From positions 1 through 58,772 of the forward strand of contig JAPKZG010000073.1 of NCBI GenBank assembly GCA_026393895.1: a stretch of 58,772 nucleotides of DNA, given 5' to 3'. Each line of letters starts with the position of its first letter. Position 1 is the stretch's first letter. The notes beneath the pieces were generated by a model that was given only the letters and a program-made list of their open reading frames with translations, made no database searches and was not told the origin of the DNA. Below, piece by piece: positions 24,532-34,271 of the stretch. Both the position numbers and the translations under genes were made by a program. Source of the stretch: Candidatus Aminicenantota bacterium. GTDB taxonomy: Bacteria > Acidobacteriota > Aminicenantia > Aminicenantales > UBA4085.

Positions 24532-25473
24532 ATGGCCGGGAAGAAGAGAGAAAAAATCGTCGTCATCGGAGGAGGGACGGGTTCGTACAACGTCCTCCGC
24601 GGCCTGAAAAACTACCCGGTCGATCTCACGGCCGTCGTCACGACGATGGATTCGGGAGGAAGCACGGGCCGCCTCCGGGACGAATTCGGCTTCCTTCCGC
24701 CCGGCGACCTGCGCCGGTGCCTGGTCGCCCTCTCGAGCGACACCGGCATGCTCCGCTCGCTGTTCGAGTACCGGTTCCACAAGGGATCGGGGCTCAGCGG
24801 CCACAGCTTCGGCAACCTGTTCCTGACCGTTTTGCGCGACCTGACCGGAAGCGACGCCGCCGCGATCCGGGAGGCGGCCAAAATCCTGAGTGTCCAGGGC
24901 CGGGTTCTTCCCGTCACCCTGAACAACTGCCATCTCGGCATCGTCCTGGAAAACGGGCAGACCATCGTCGGCGAGACGAACATCAGCATCCCGAAATACG
25001 ACCCCCGGCTCCGGATCAAATCGTTTTTCATCGTTCCCAAGGCCCGGGTTTTCAAGGACGCCGAAACCGCCATCCTCGGCGCGGATAAAATCATCATCGG
25101 CCCCGGCGACCTCTACACCAGCATCCTCGCCAACATCGCCGTCGGCGGCGTCAAATCCGCGCTGCGGAGGTCCAAGGCCCACATCATCTACGTCTGCAAC
25201 ATCATGACCAAGGCCGGAGAAACGCTTGGATACACGGCCGCGGATTTCGTCCGTGAGCTGGAGCGTTATCTCGGCCGGAAGATCATCCGGACGATCGTCT
25301 GCAACGACAATAAACCTTCCGCCCGCATGCTGAAACGATACGCGGCCGAGGGGTCCGAATTCGTCGAACCCGACCTTGATGATGAACGCGTTTACAAGGC
25401 CGCGTTGTTGGGCGGCCTGGATCTCGCCCGCCACGACCCCGATAAAATCGCCCGCGTTTTGATGAGCCTGTAA
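24532..25473 (+). CDS. yvcK: YvcK/CofD-family gluconeogenesis factor
   Basis: The N-terminal nucleotide-binding loop VVIGGGTGSYNVLRGLK and the VVTTMDSGGSTGRLR motif identify the YvcK-like branch of the CofD family. In Bacillus, YvcK binds UDP-GlcNAc and helps place cell-wall synthesis enzymes during growth on gluconeogenic carbon. Other family hallmarks are PPGDLRRCLVAL, SFGNLFL and IIGPGDLYTSI. Length (313) is typical. GAGG lies 5 bp before the ATG. A CofD role in F420 synthesis is less likely since no F420 genes are seen. Confidence 0.9.
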   Translation: MAGKKREKIVVIGGGTGSYNVLRGLKNYPVDLTAVVTTMDSGGSTGRLRDEFGFLPPGDLRRCLVALSSDTGMLRSLFEYRFHKGSGLSGHSFGNLFLTVLRDLTGSDAAAIREAAKILSVQGRVLPVTLNNCHLGIVLENGQTIVGETNISIPKYDPRLRIKSFFIVPKARVFKDAETAILGADKIIIGPGDLYTSILANIAVGGVKSALRRSKAHIIYVCNIMTKAGETLGYTAADFVRELERYLGRKIIRTIVCNDNKPSARMLKRYAAEGSEFVEPDLDDERVYKAALLGGLDLARHDPDKIARVLMSL

Positions 25474-25540
25474 TCTCCCCTTTTTCCGCCAAGGGCCCCC
25501 ATCTGAAACTCCGGATTTTCCTTCCCGGCCGGAAAACCGC

Positions 25541-28501
25541 CTACCGGGGGTTTTTGATTTTGACGGTGACGATCTGAAACGGCCGGAGATCGACGTAGAT
25601 CGACCGGGGAACGACTTCAAACGTATTAGCGGGATTTTCCCCGATATCCGTCGCCGCATAAGTCAGTGTTTCGGCGGTGAACAAATCCGAGGAAATCCGG
25701 GCCCGGGTTTCGATTCCTCCGATTTCCCTGAGCCGGACGACGATCCCCTCACCCGATTCCGCAGCCGTCACCGTTTGAATCAGGACGTTGGGTTGATCGA
25801 CGGCAAAAAAGCTCAGGCCGCCCTCGGGCAGGGATCCCCGCGGATTCTTCGGAAGCCATTCCGCGACGAACGGCGTGCGCGCCTCCGCGCCGAACCGGGC
25901 GGAAGCGACGGGGTCGGCGCCGCCCGGGCGGCTCGTGAAGGCGTAGCGGAAGACAAGCGGCCCGCCCTGGCTCGCCTTGAAATTCGTCATCCAGAGGTTG
26001 TTAAGAATGTAGGAAAAAACGGTTTGATTGGGAATGTCGAGTTTGCCGAGCCATTTCCCCGTGTTGATATCGCCGAATTGGACGAGGGGCGCCTCGACGG
26101 GCGACCAAACCACGCTGCTTTTCGGCCCGGCTGCTTCGACCCAGTTCTGGACGGCGAACCAGTCGCGGGTCGTCCCGGGAAGCTGGTCGATTTCGGGGGC
26201 CATCGCCGCGTCGGCGATTTCGAACCGGAACCGGCCGCCGTCGATCCTGAACGGAAAGGCGAAATAGGCGGCTTCGGGTTCAAACGTTTCCTCTTTTCTC
26301 AACCGGTTGACGATGTCGATCCGCTTGAGCCCGTCGTAGAGAACGATTTCCTGCCGGATGTCCGGATGACGGAAGGCACGAGACGTGAGGACAAGACTCG
26401 AAGCGACCGGGCCTTGCAGACCGGGAGCAGCGGACCCGGAGCCGGTCGGATACCGCTTGAAGGACGCCCTCGCTCCCCTGTTGTCGACGGCGGCCCGGCC
26501 TCCTTCGGCGTTTTCGTAGATGAATTGATCGAGGAGATACGGCGACGCCGGGTCGACGAGCTCACGGCCGCTTTCCTTGTCGATGACGCTCCGCAACCCG
26601 CCGGTTTCCGCGTCCGCCATGACTTTGAAGAATCGGTTCTCGATCCGGTTTTCGTCAATGACCGTGGAGGGAGCGGGCGGCGACGGGGGCGCGCCGGGAA
26701 CAACCGAGTAAACGGAGTAACCGATGGAAGGCACGTTGTCGGCCTGAAACAGCAGGGTGCTTTCGTCTACGATCTGATAAAAAACTTCGGCGCCGGTTTT
26801 TTTCTCGATCAGCCGGAAGCCGCCCTTCCGTTCGACCAGGTCCTTCGGCAAGGCGACCCGGACCACGTCCGTCCGGGCCCAGGACAGGGGGTTGAAAACG
26901 GCCAGGGATAAATCGGCGCCCGAGGCGATGGCTCCGGCCAGAACGGAAAGACTCCGGTTCCGGACGGTCCCGGCGATTTCCCGGGCGTTATATACGAACG
27001 CGGATTTTTCCGCCCATTGGCCGCGGACGTTTTCTTCTTCCGGCCCGCTGATGGAGTTGTAAGCGCCCCACGTGTGCTCGTCGAAAAGCATGGTCTGGGC
27101 GTATCCCTCCCGGATTTCGGCTTTCGGAAACGCCGCCGCCGGGTCGGCCAGCGAGGCGGCCGCGGCGAATTTCTCGGCCGTGGCCAAATCGTCGTGGGCC
27201 AGACGGTTGAGCCCGGTTTCATACGCGGCCGAGCCGACCCCGTCCGTACAGTAATCGGGCCAGGCCTTTTTATGCGTCGGGATGATGGCGGCGTAATTCC
27301 TTTCCAGGGCGCCGAAAAAATCGCTCATCGTCGCCAGACGGAGTTTGGGAAAGGCCCATTTCACGTTCCACTCACGGACCCGGTCGGACAATTCCTTCTG
27401 GGGAGGGCTGTTGTCCTCCACCCGGCCGCCGATCGGAAAAGCGATCAGGCCATAGGGATAATCGCCCCGGGATTGGAGCTTCGCCAGATATTCGGCGACC
27501 CGGGGCTCGCTCTCGGCGAGTTCCTTATGAAGAAGGAGATGGAGGTTGGAAAAAAGATAATGTTCGCCGTTCCAGACGAGAATTTTCGCGCCGTCCGGAG
27601 ACTGCCAGTAAAACGGGTTCGGCCGGCGCAGCGGCGCCGACGCCCGCGTTTCGTTGATTCCGACGGCGAAATAATGGATTCCGGCCTGACTGAGGACCTG
27701 GGGCGCGGCCCAGCTGAATCCCGTCACGTCATTGTTCATCGCCGCCCCCAACGGAAACGCAAGGGCCCGGCTGAAGTCCTTGGCGGGAAGAACGGCCCGG
27801 ATTAGTTCCTCGTGGGCGAACATATCCGAAAGCTGAACATACCAACCGGAAAGCTCCACCCGGCCGGAGCGCAAAAGGTTGACCAAGGCCTGGACTTTCT
27901 CCGTCGGGCGGTTCTTGATGTAGTTCTCCAACGCCCAGGCGACCTCGATGTTCCAGCGAAACTTCGCCTCGTCGGGATATCCGTCGGTTGCCCGGCAGAA
28001 TTCGACGACCTTGTCGAGATACTCGGCCTGGTTTTTGGCGACCCGTGACTGAAGCTCGGTGTATCCGATGTCCGTGTGGGAATTCGGCAAAAGGAAGATC
28101 GACCATTTTCGCTGGGGAGCGAGGACGACGGTCTTGAAAGCCGCGCTGTTTCCGACCCGGGCCGAAAAGGTCGCCCGGACCGGTTTCGCGTGGTCGGGAA
28201 GGTAGACGAAAACGACGTGTTTTCCCGTCCCGATTTTCGGAAGGGCCTGGCGCAGCTCCCCGGCGAACCCCCTGATCCGCAAATCCCCGACGGCTTCCGG
28301 CCCGGCATAATCGAGGATCACTTCGCATTTTTGAAGGAGCGCGCCGGCCTCCCCGACGAAAAAAATCGTCGGTTGGACTTCGATCGAAATCTTGTCCGCG
28401 GTCGCTTCACCCGACGCCTCCGGCGCCTGGACCAACGCCGCGACGGACAACAGGCAAAGGACGAATAAACCGGTCAACATCCGAAACGGAAAACGACGCA
28501 T
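25541..28501 (-). CDS. Glycoside hydrolase family 38 alpha-mannosidase (exported)
   Basis: A signal peptide (MLTGLFVLCLLSVAALVQA) precedes a short beta domain and the GH38 catalytic domain. The zinc-binding HTDIGY motif lies near residue 145, followed by FRWNIEVAWALENYI; the nucleophile region is NNDVTGFSWAAPQ. The C-terminal 450 residues are beta sandwiches (PLSWARTDVVRVALP, then RTDVV- and SVVWSPVEAP-like parts) as in family 38 enzymes. It should release alpha-mannose from glycans outside the cytoplasm. The ATG at 28501 has GGAGGAGG upstream. The total of about 986 residues is normal. The gene is divergent from the BNR-repeat gene. Confidence 0.88.
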   Translation of the reverse strand: MRRFPFRMLTGLFVLCLLSVAALVQAPEASGEATADKISIEVQPTIFFVGEAGALLQKCEVILDYAGPEAVGDLRIRGFAGELRQALPKIGTGKHVVFVYLPDHAKPVRATFSARVGNSAAFKTVVLAPQRKWSIFLLPNSHTDIGYTELQSRVAKNQAEYLDKVVEFCRATDGYPDEAKFRWNIEVAWALENYIKNRPTEKVQALVNLLRSGRVELSGWYVQLSDMFAHEELIRAVLPAKDFSRALAFPLGAAMNNDVTGFSWAAPQVLSQAGIHYFAVGINETRASAPLRRPNPFYWQSPDGAKILVWNGEHYLFSNLHLLLHKELAESEPRVAEYLAKLQSRGDYPYGLIAFPIGGRVEDNSPPQKELSDRVREWNVKWAFPKLRLATMSDFFGALERNYAAIIPTHKKAWPDYCTDGVGSAAYETGLNRLAHDDLATAEKFAAAASLADPAAAFPKAEIREGYAQTMLFDEHTWGAYNSISGPEEENVRGQWAEKSAFVYNAREIAGTVRNRSLSVLAGAIASGADLSLAVFNPLSWARTDVVRVALPKDLVERKGGFRLIEKKTGAEVFYQIVDESTLLFQADNVPSIGYSVYSVVPGAPPSPPAPSTVIDENRIENRFFKVMADAETGGLRSVIDKESGRELVDPASPYLLDQFIYENAEGGRAAVDNRGARASFKRYPTGSGSAAPGLQGPVASSLVLTSRAFRHPDIRQEIVLYDGLKRIDIVNRLRKEETFEPEAAYFAFPFRIDGGRFRFEIADAAMAPEIDQLPGTTRDWFAVQNWVEAAGPKSSVVWSPVEAPLVQFGDINTGKWLGKLDIPNQTVFSYILNNLWMTNFKASQGGPLVFRYAFTSRPGGADPVASARFGAEARTPFVAEWLPKNPRGSLPEGGLSFFAVDQPNVLIQTVTAAESGEGIVVRLREIGGIETRARISSDLFTAETLTYAATDIGENPANTFEVVPRSIYVDLRPFQIVTVKIKNPR

Positions 28502-28616
28502 CGGCGGCCTCCTCCTCTCCAGGTCGAACCCGTTCCATTTTACACGAATCGCCGCGTCAGGGAATGGAAAATTCCAGGCCGGACCGATTTCGGATAGAAT
28601 GAGAGAGGAGGGTTTC

Positions 28617-29684
28617 ATGCGCATCCTTCGAATCGGTGCGGCCGCCTCATTCCTCGGGATCGCGTTTATCGTGTCCGGCGTGGCGCCGGACTTTCCTCCG
28701 GTCCGTTCCGTTTCCTGGGCCGTTCAATCGAGCGGAACGACCGAGAGTCTTCGCGGTCTTTCGGTCGTGGACGAACGGACCGCCTGGGCGAGCGGAACGA
28801 AGGGAACGGTGCTGCGGACCACCGACGGGGGAACAACCTGGACGGCCGTGCCGGTTCCGGGCGCGGAGGCGGTCGATTTCCGCGATATCGAAGCCTTCGG
28901 CGCTGAAGCGGCGGTCATCATGGGCGTCGGGCAACCGGCGAGAATGTTCCGCACGGACGACGGCGGACAAACATGGGTCCAAACGTATCTAAACGACGCG
29001 CCCGGGATTTTTCTCGACGCCATGGCCTTTTATGACGATAAAAACGGGCTGGCGGTCGGCGATCCGATGGACGGCCGGTTCTTCCTGATCAGGACCGCGG
29101 ACGGGGGAAAAACGTGGATGCCTCTTCCGCCGGAATCCCGGCCTTCCGCACTCGATGGAGAAGCGGCCTTTGCCGCTTCCGGAACGGCCCTTTTCGCCCA
29201 GGGGGAAAACCGGGCCTGGTTCTGCACGGGAGGGACGGTTTCCCGGGTCTGGCGCTCCTTGGACCGGGGTGAGCGCTGGGAAGCCGTCTCCTCAGCTCTT
29301 CGGGAAGGAACGCCGTCCACAGGTGGATTCTCGGTCTTTTTCTTCAACGATTCCGCGGGAATCGTGGTGGGAGGCGATTACCGGGACGAGCCGGCGGCCG
29401 CGAGCAGCGCGGCCGTCTCCGGCGACGGGGGGAAAACCTGGACGCCGGTCCCCGGGAGACCGCCCGGCGGATTCCGGGAAGCCGTTGCGGCCGCTCCGGG
29501 AACGGCTTCCCCGACGGCCGTCGCCGTCGGCCCCTCCGGCTCGGATTATTCGCCCGACCTGGGGAAATCCTGGACGCCGGTCCCCGGGCCCGAGGGATTC
29601 CACACCCTCTGTTTTGCTAAAAAAGGCCGGGCGGCATGGGCCGCCGGCCGGAACGGATTGGTCGCCAAGCTTGAATTCCGATAA
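28617..29684 (+). CDS. Exported BNR/Ycf48-like beta-propeller protein
   Basis: A signal peptide (RILRIGAAASFLGIAFIVSG) is followed by repeated blades with the Asp-box motif: TTDGGTTW, TDDGGQTW, TADGGKTW, SGDGGKTW and SPDLGKSW. Such propellers resemble sialidase-type or Ycf48-like photosystem assembly factors, and in non-photosynthetic bacteria often serve as secreted oxidoreductase-like or adhesin scaffolds. No catalytic residues of a sialidase were identified. GAGGAGGG lies 5 bp before the ATG. It may work with the neighbouring secreted mannosidase, but only location supports this. Confidence 0.8.
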   Translation: MRILRIGAAASFLGIAFIVSGVAPDFPPVRSVSWAVQSSGTTESLRGLSVVDERTAWASGTKGTVLRTTDGGTTWTAVPVPGAEAVDFRDIEAFGAEAAVIMGVGQPARMFRTDDGGQTWVQTYLNDAPGIFLDAMAFYDDKNGLAVGDPMDGRFFLIRTADGGKTWMPLPPESRPSALDGEAAFAASGTALFAQGENRAWFCTGGTVSRVWRSLDRGERWEAVSSALREGTPSTGGFSVFFFNDSAGIVVGGDYRDEPAAASSAAVSGDGGKTWTPVPGRPPGGFREAVAAAPGTASPTAVAVGPSGSDYSPDLGKSWTPVPGPEGFHTLCFAKKGRAAWAAGRNGLVAKLEFR

Positions 29685-29690
29685 ACGGAA

Positions 29691-31010
29691 TCATTCCCCC
29701 CACTTGTAGCCCGCACCGATCACGAAGGTGTTCCGGCCCAGGCCCCGGTCGTTCAACCGGCAATAGGAAGCCAGAAGATGCAGGTTGCGGAACAACGTCC
29801 AATCGAATCCGGCCATTATGATTTTTACGTCCTTGAAATCAAGATCCCCGGCGGCGGCGATTTCCATGGAACGGGTCCCCTGCCCATACCCGATAAAGAT
29901 ATAATTCCTGTCCGTGAAATAGCGTCGGGTCAGGAAAAGCCAGGAGATCTTGCTTTCGTTGCTCTTGGGGCTGAGATAAACGCGAAGGCACGAATAATAG
30001 GAGCCGTAATAGGCTCCGAGCGACCCGATATAAACCGAAACCAAATTCGGCTCGAATTTTATATAGCGATACCCCAACGAAGCGTCAAAAGTACCGGACA
30101 GCGCCTGATAAATCTCCACCAGATATGACAACTTGGGATAGAGAGCCGCGCTCGGCGAATAATTGAAATCCAGATAGGCGCTCCCTCCTTTCCACAGCCG
30201 GGGATAAACCTCCATCCCGAATTGGGAATCCCCGCGGTCGAATCGTTTGGTTTGATCCCATTTGAAAACGAGCGCCGGCCCGTTTTTCGGCAGGCGCCAA
30301 CAGTAGGCGCCTTGACCGCTGAGAAAGGAACTCCGTCCGTCGGAGAAAGTCTCCGGTTGGAGGATATACCGGATTTCATAAGCCGTATCGGACCGCCCGG
30401 GAATCCGGGTAAGCGCTTTCTTATAATCCGGATTCTTCGGATCGAGCCGCCGGGCTTGTTTGAAAGACGCCCTCGCTTTTTCGAAAGCCCCTTGCCGGCG
30501 ATAGAGAACCCCGAGGGCGTAATGAACCTCGGCGTCGTTGGGATCGCGGGCCAGGCTTCCCAGGTAAAACCGTTCGGCGACGGAAAAATCCCCTTTCCCG
30601 GCGGCGATCCGGGCCAAGCCGGCCCATCCTTCGGCGTTTTGCGGAGACAAGGCGAGGACTTCGTTGAAACCGGCTTCGGCGCCCGCCGCGTTTCCGTTCC
30701 AGAATTCGATCCGGGCCCGGAGAAGAAGATAGTCGGTATTTTTCGGACTTCGCCGGATCAGCGGTTCCAGCGTCCGGCGCGCCCGATCGTAATCCTGGCC
30801 GATCGCATATGCCCGGCTTAAAAGAAAGACGATCTCCTCGTCGCCCGGGGCATTCTGGAGGGCATCCAGGCATAAACGAATGACCGTGTGATAGTCTCCT
30901 GAACGAAGAGCTTTAAGCGCCCGGTCCTTGACGGAGTCTTGGAGGGACGCGAACGCGCTCGCGACCCCGAGCAGAAAAACGAGACAGAATCTCAGGCCGG
31001 CGGTTTTCAT
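29691..31010 (-). CDS. TPR protein with YaiO-type outer membrane beta-barrel
   Basis: A signal peptide (LRFCLVFLLGVASAFASLQ) is followed by about five TPR units (residues 25-200; for example AEGWAGLARIAAGKGDFSVAERFY) and a C-terminal barrel of about 210 residues like YaiO (SYLVEIYQALSGTFDASLGYRYIKF; ending GAGYKWGE). This plan mirrors PgaA/AlgK-AlgE-type export proteins, in which TPRs guide a polysaccharide to an outer membrane pore. The ATG overlaps the GT2 stop by 4 bp (ATGA). It is the last gene of a four-gene coupled operon. Polysaccharide export is inferred from this context. Confidence 0.82.
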   Translation of the reverse strand: MKTAGLRFCLVFLLGVASAFASLQDSVKDRALKALRSGDYHTVIRLCLDALQNAPGDEEIVFLLSRAYAIGQDYDRARRTLEPLIRRSPKNTDYLLLRARIEFWNGNAAGAEAGFNEVLALSPQNAEGWAGLARIAAGKGDFSVAERFYLGSLARDPNDAEVHYALGVLYRRQGAFEKARASFKQARRLDPKNPDYKKALTRIPGRSDTAYEIRYILQPETFSDGRSSFLSGQGAYCWRLPKNGPALVFKWDQTKRFDRGDSQFGMEVYPRLWKGGSAYLDFNYSPSAALYPKLSYLVEIYQALSGTFDASLGYRYIKFEPNLVSVYIGSLGAYYGSYYSCLRVYLSPKSNESKISWLFLTRRYFTDRNYIFIGYGQGTRSMEIAAAGDLDFKDVKIIMAGFDWTLFRNLHLLASYCRLNDRGLGRNTFVIGAGYKWGE

Positions 31011-32434
31011 TTTTTCTCTTGCTCTTTGGAGAATCCCACTCTCGGGATCGATTTCCATTCGTTTTTACCGTGATAATAATCCCAAAAACCCTTAGCCCGG
31101 GTGAAAGCAATGACTTGGCGATACCCGAGGTTTTCCACGATCCCGCAAATAAACAGAATGACGACATCGACCAATCGGGGAAATCGTTTCTCCGCATATT
31201 CCTCCAGGATAATGGAGGAGAGAGAAAGGAGCGTTCCCATGACAACGGCCAGCAAGAGAAACTTTATGGCAAAGGGCGTGTTGAGACCTTTCGTGGCGAT
31301 AAAAAAAGCGAGGGTCAGATAGCCGAGGAGTTCGATCAGAGGGCTCAGCATTTCGAAGATCAGGTAAAACGGAAGGGCGAACATTCCCGTGGCGCCGTAT
31401 TTGTGATTGAAGAGTACTTTTGAATTGAACTGGATCACCTGGATCAAACCGCGCTGCCATCGGTTTCGCTGATTGATCAGCCATTTCCACTGTTCCGGGC
31501 CCTCTGTCCAGCACACGACATCGGGGACAAATTGGATCCGGAACTTGGCCTTTCGTTCGTGGAGAATCCGGGTGATGCGGCAGACCAATTCCATGTCCTC
31601 GCCGATGGCAGTGGGATCATAGCCCCCGCATTCCATGGCCACGTCCTTGCGGAACATGCCGAACGCCCCGGAAATGATCAGCAGGCTGTTCATCTTGCTG
31701 AGTCCCAGCCGGCTTCCCAGAAACGACCGCATGTATTCGATGATCTGAAAGCGGGCGAGCCAGTTTCGGGGCATGCGGACTTTCTCAACTTGACCGTTTT
31801 TCGTGACGCAGTCGTTGATAATGCGAACGACTCCGCCGACACCGACCGTCCGGTCAGGATCCTCGTGGAAAGGACGGGCCATTTTCAGAAGGGCGTCCCG
31901 ATCGATCAGCGAATCACAATCGATGGCGCAGAACAGGGGGTAGCGGGCCACGTTGAGGCCGGCGTTCATGGCATCGGCCTTCGACCCCCCGTTGACCTTA
32001 TCGACGACGACCAATTTGGGCTCGATTGGGGACACATAGATTCCCCGGATGGGTTTCGACACGACGACCTTCCGGAAGACCCTCTTCGTTTTCCGGAGCT
32101 GAAAAGCTTGAGTGATCCGCTCCAGCGTTTGATCGCGGGACCCGTCGTTGACGATGACGACTTCAAAAACGGGGTATTCCAAGGCGAGAAGCCCCCGGAT
32201 GTTTTCGACGATATTATTCTGTTCGTTGAACGCGGGAGCGATCACCGAAACCGGCTTGACCAGGGGCTGGTTGAACATATCCTTGAAGGTGATGTATTTC
32301 AACAACGCCCCGTGGCGGATGATCCCGATGACCGAAAGAACGATGAACAGGACATAAAAGAAATTGAGAAAAATAAAATAGACCAGAATCCCGTTGCCGA
32401 ATAGGTCCAAGATATCCGAGATCAGCCTGATCAT
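31007..32434 (-). CDS. Membrane-bound processive glycosyltransferase, family 2
   Basis: Like cellulose, hyaluronan and poly-GlcNAc synthases, it has an N-terminal membrane helix pair (12-40), a cytoplasmic GT-A domain and 4-5 C-terminal helices. Synthase motifs are all present: NDGS (96-99), DCD (172-174), GED (278-280) and QRNRW (322-326), the last being the Q(Q/R)xRW signature of processive enzymes that extrude their polymer. The sugar donor is not predictable. The start overlaps the HEAT-protein stop and the end overlaps the YaiO-like start, both ATGA. No BcsB- or PgaB-type partner is nearby; the HEAT protein takes that position. Confidence 0.9.
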   Translation of the reverse strand: MIRLISDILDLFGNGILVYFIFLNFFYVLFIVLSVIGIIRHGALLKYITFKDMFNQPLVKPVSVIAPAFNEQNNIVENIRGLLALEYPVFEVVIVNDGSRDQTLERITQAFQLRKTKRVFRKVVVSKPIRGIYVSPIEPKLVVVDKVNGGSKADAMNAGLNVARYPLFCAIDCDSLIDRDALLKMARPFHEDPDRTVGVGGVVRIINDCVTKNGQVEKVRMPRNWLARFQIIEYMRSFLGSRLGLSKMNSLLIISGAFGMFRKDVAMECGGYDPTAIGEDMELVCRITRILHERKAKFRIQFVPDVVCWTEGPEQWKWLINQRNRWQRGLIQVIQFNSKVLFNHKYGATGMFALPFYLIFEMLSPLIELLGYLTLAFFIATKGLNTPFAIKFLLLAVVMGTLLSLSSIILEEYAEKRFPRLVDVVILFICGIVENLGYRQVIAFTRAKGFWDYYHGKNEWKSIPRVGFSKEQEKK

Positions 32435-33495
32435 CCCGCTCTCCGCAAGTACTCCGCTTCTTCGAGGCCCACTTCGGCCATATCCGCGGCGAACTGGTCC
32501 TGCGTCGTCCGGGAGACTTCCTGGAGTTTCCGGACGCCCGCCGCGCCCATATCGAGGAGCGCGTCTTTCGAATTATTGCGGACGTGCCAGGAGAGCGAAT
32601 GAAGGCCCCGGGCGAGAATGTCCACGGCGGCCGGATTGTCCAACCGGCCGAGGCTTCGGACGGCCTGGGCTTCGACTTCCCATTCGGAGTCCCCGGCCAG
32701 GACGGCCAGGATACCGAACGACTCCGGCATCATCAACCGGCCGAGAGCCCGGGCAAGTTTGATCCGGACCTCCTTGTCCGGGTGGCCGGTAAAGACGATG
32801 ATGTCGGGGTAAAGAGTCCGGGCCGGGATGAGCCCCGTCATCTCGATCAATATCCCCATGTGCACCGGAGAAAGCGGCTTGTGGAACGAATCCCGGATAT
32901 AACTTTCGCTGGCCAGGCCGTGTTTCGAGACAATATCGGTAAAGTGGTGGATGTTGGGATTGGCGTCCGCTTCGAAAGCACGAAAAACGAAATCGAGAAC
33001 GCGGTCGTCCTGAAACCCGGCGATCGAGTTGACGGCGGCGAACTGGATCGTCGGCTTGTCCCCGAAGCGGCGGAGGAGGGCGGGGACATTGGCCGGATCG
33101 GCGAACATCCCCAGGATCCGCGTCGCGATGAGCCGCCGTCGAAAATTCCCGGATTCCAGGTCGGCGATCAAGTCGTCCCGGAGGGTCAAGGCGAAGATGG
33201 TCTTCAGCATGATCTTTTCTTCGCCGCTCACGTTCCGGACGAGGTTGACCAGAACGGCGGTTAAGACCTCCGGCCAGCGGCGATATTTGGCCGTGATCCG
33301 GGCGATATCCCGCACATCCGGCGAATAGAGGACGTCGATGATGTCCTGTTCCATCGGCTTGTAGCGGCCGGCGAAGATTTTTTCCCGGCGCTGAATGATC
33401 AGCCGCCGGATGACGACGAAGGTAAACAACGCCAAGGCAAAAATCACTAAGCCTGTCAGGAAGCGGGGAACCCAAATAACCACTAAGCGGTTCAT
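32431..33495 (-). CDS. Membrane-anchored HEAT-repeat protein
   Basis: A single membrane helix (residues 9-31, WVPRFLTGLVIFALALFTFVVI) anchors a cytoplasmic alpha-solenoid. HEAT-like units are visible around RRRLIATRILGMFADPANVPALLRRF, KEVRIKLARALGRLMMPES and WEVEAQAVRSLGRLDNPAAVDILARGL. HEAT solenoids bind proteins, so I infer it links the response regulator encoded upstream to the synthase encoded downstream. ATGA overlaps on both sides show tight co-translation. It has no catalytic motif. Confidence 0.8.
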   Translation of the reverse strand: MNRLVVIWVPRFLTGLVIFALALFTFVVIRRLIIQRREKIFAGRYKPMEQDIIDVLYSPDVRDIARITAKYRRWPEVLTAVLVNLVRNVSGEEKIMLKTIFALTLRDDLIADLESGNFRRRLIATRILGMFADPANVPALLRRFGDKPTIQFAAVNSIAGFQDDRVLDFVFRAFEADANPNIHHFTDIVSKHGLASESYIRDSFHKPLSPVHMGILIEMTGLIPARTLYPDIIVFTGHPDKEVRIKLARALGRLMMPESFGILAVLAGDSEWEVEAQAVRSLGRLDNPAAVDILARGLHSLSWHVRNNSKDALLDMGAAGVRKLQEVSRTTQDQFAADMAEVGLEEAEYLRRAG

Positions 33496-34271
33496 AAAAG
33501 GTCTTTCAAGGCCTTGTGGACTTTAGCCAGGACGATCCGGGACGAGAACGGTTTGACGATATAATCGGTGGCGCCCGCCTCCAAGGCACGCAGAACCTGG
33601 TCTTCCTCGACCAGGGCGCTGATCATCAGGACCGGGACGTTGGCGAACCTCTTCCCCTTTTTGAGAAGTTCCAGAAACCGGAACCCGTCCATCCCCGGCA
33701 TCATCACGTCGAGAAGAATGAGGTCCGGCTTCTCGGCAAAGACGATTTTGAGGCCTTCCATGCCCTCGGTCACGGATTTCACGTCGTAATTCGACTTGGA
33801 GAGAAAATGCGTCAGCAGCCGGGCGATGATCGGGTCGTCGTCGACGATCAGGATCTTGAACCGCGTCTGGATGGCCGAAAGGCCGGGTTCGTCCTCAAGG
33901 CCGAAATCAGGCGCCGACAAAATTTCGGCGGCGCGGGCCGCAGCCGGGACCGTCGCGGCAGGCGCCGGATTTTTCTCCGCAGCAAAGGAGGAAACGGCGG
34001 ATGCCGGGGCTCCGATAACGGCCGGAAAGGGCGCGGGCCGGGCGAATTCGGCAGGCTTCGCCGCGGCGGAACGAAGCCGTTTCAGTTCCTTGGCGACGGC
34101 GGCCGCCGCTGCTTCGGCCGCCGCTTCCGGGGTTTTCTTTCCGCCGTTGCTCTTCTGTTTTGGGGGAGGCGCCGCCGCGGGAGGGGGTTCAGGGGGAGCC
34201 GGATGAACGTCCAGGGCGACCCGGGGATGAGGCCGGGAATAGGCGTTCGTGATCCGGATCGTGATCTTCAT
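33492..34271 (-). CDS. Single-domain response regulator with Pro/Ala-rich N-terminal extension
   Basis: The C-terminal receiver domain (about residues 138-259) is complete: acidic pair DD at 144-145, phosphoacceptor Asp at about 188 (LILLDVMMPGMDG), Ser at about 218 and Lys at about 240 (IVKPF). About 135 residues of low-complexity Pro/Ala-rich sequence precede it; there is no DNA-binding or enzyme output domain. It probably acts by protein contact, likely on the HEAT or GT2 proteins of the same operon. Translation is coupled to the HEAT gene by an ATGA overlap. No histidine kinase is adjacent. I found no convincing promoter in 34272-34490. Confidence 0.88.
   Translation of the reverse strand: MKITIRITNAYSRPHPRVALDVHPAPPEPPPAAAPPPKQKSNGGKKTPEAAAEAAAAAVAKELKRLRSAAAKPAEFARPAPFPAVIGAPASAVSSFAAEKNPAPAATVPAAARAAEILSAPDFGLEDEPGLSAIQTRFKILIVDDDPIIARLLTHFLSKSNYDVKSVTEGMEGLKIVFAEKPDLILLDVMMPGMDGFRFLELLKKGKRFANVPVLMISALVEEDQVLRALEAGATDYIVKPFSSRIVLAKVHKALKDLL

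Noticed and set aside
24415-25659. Open frame antisense to yvcK
   Set aside because: Shadow of a well-conserved gene with recognised motifs.
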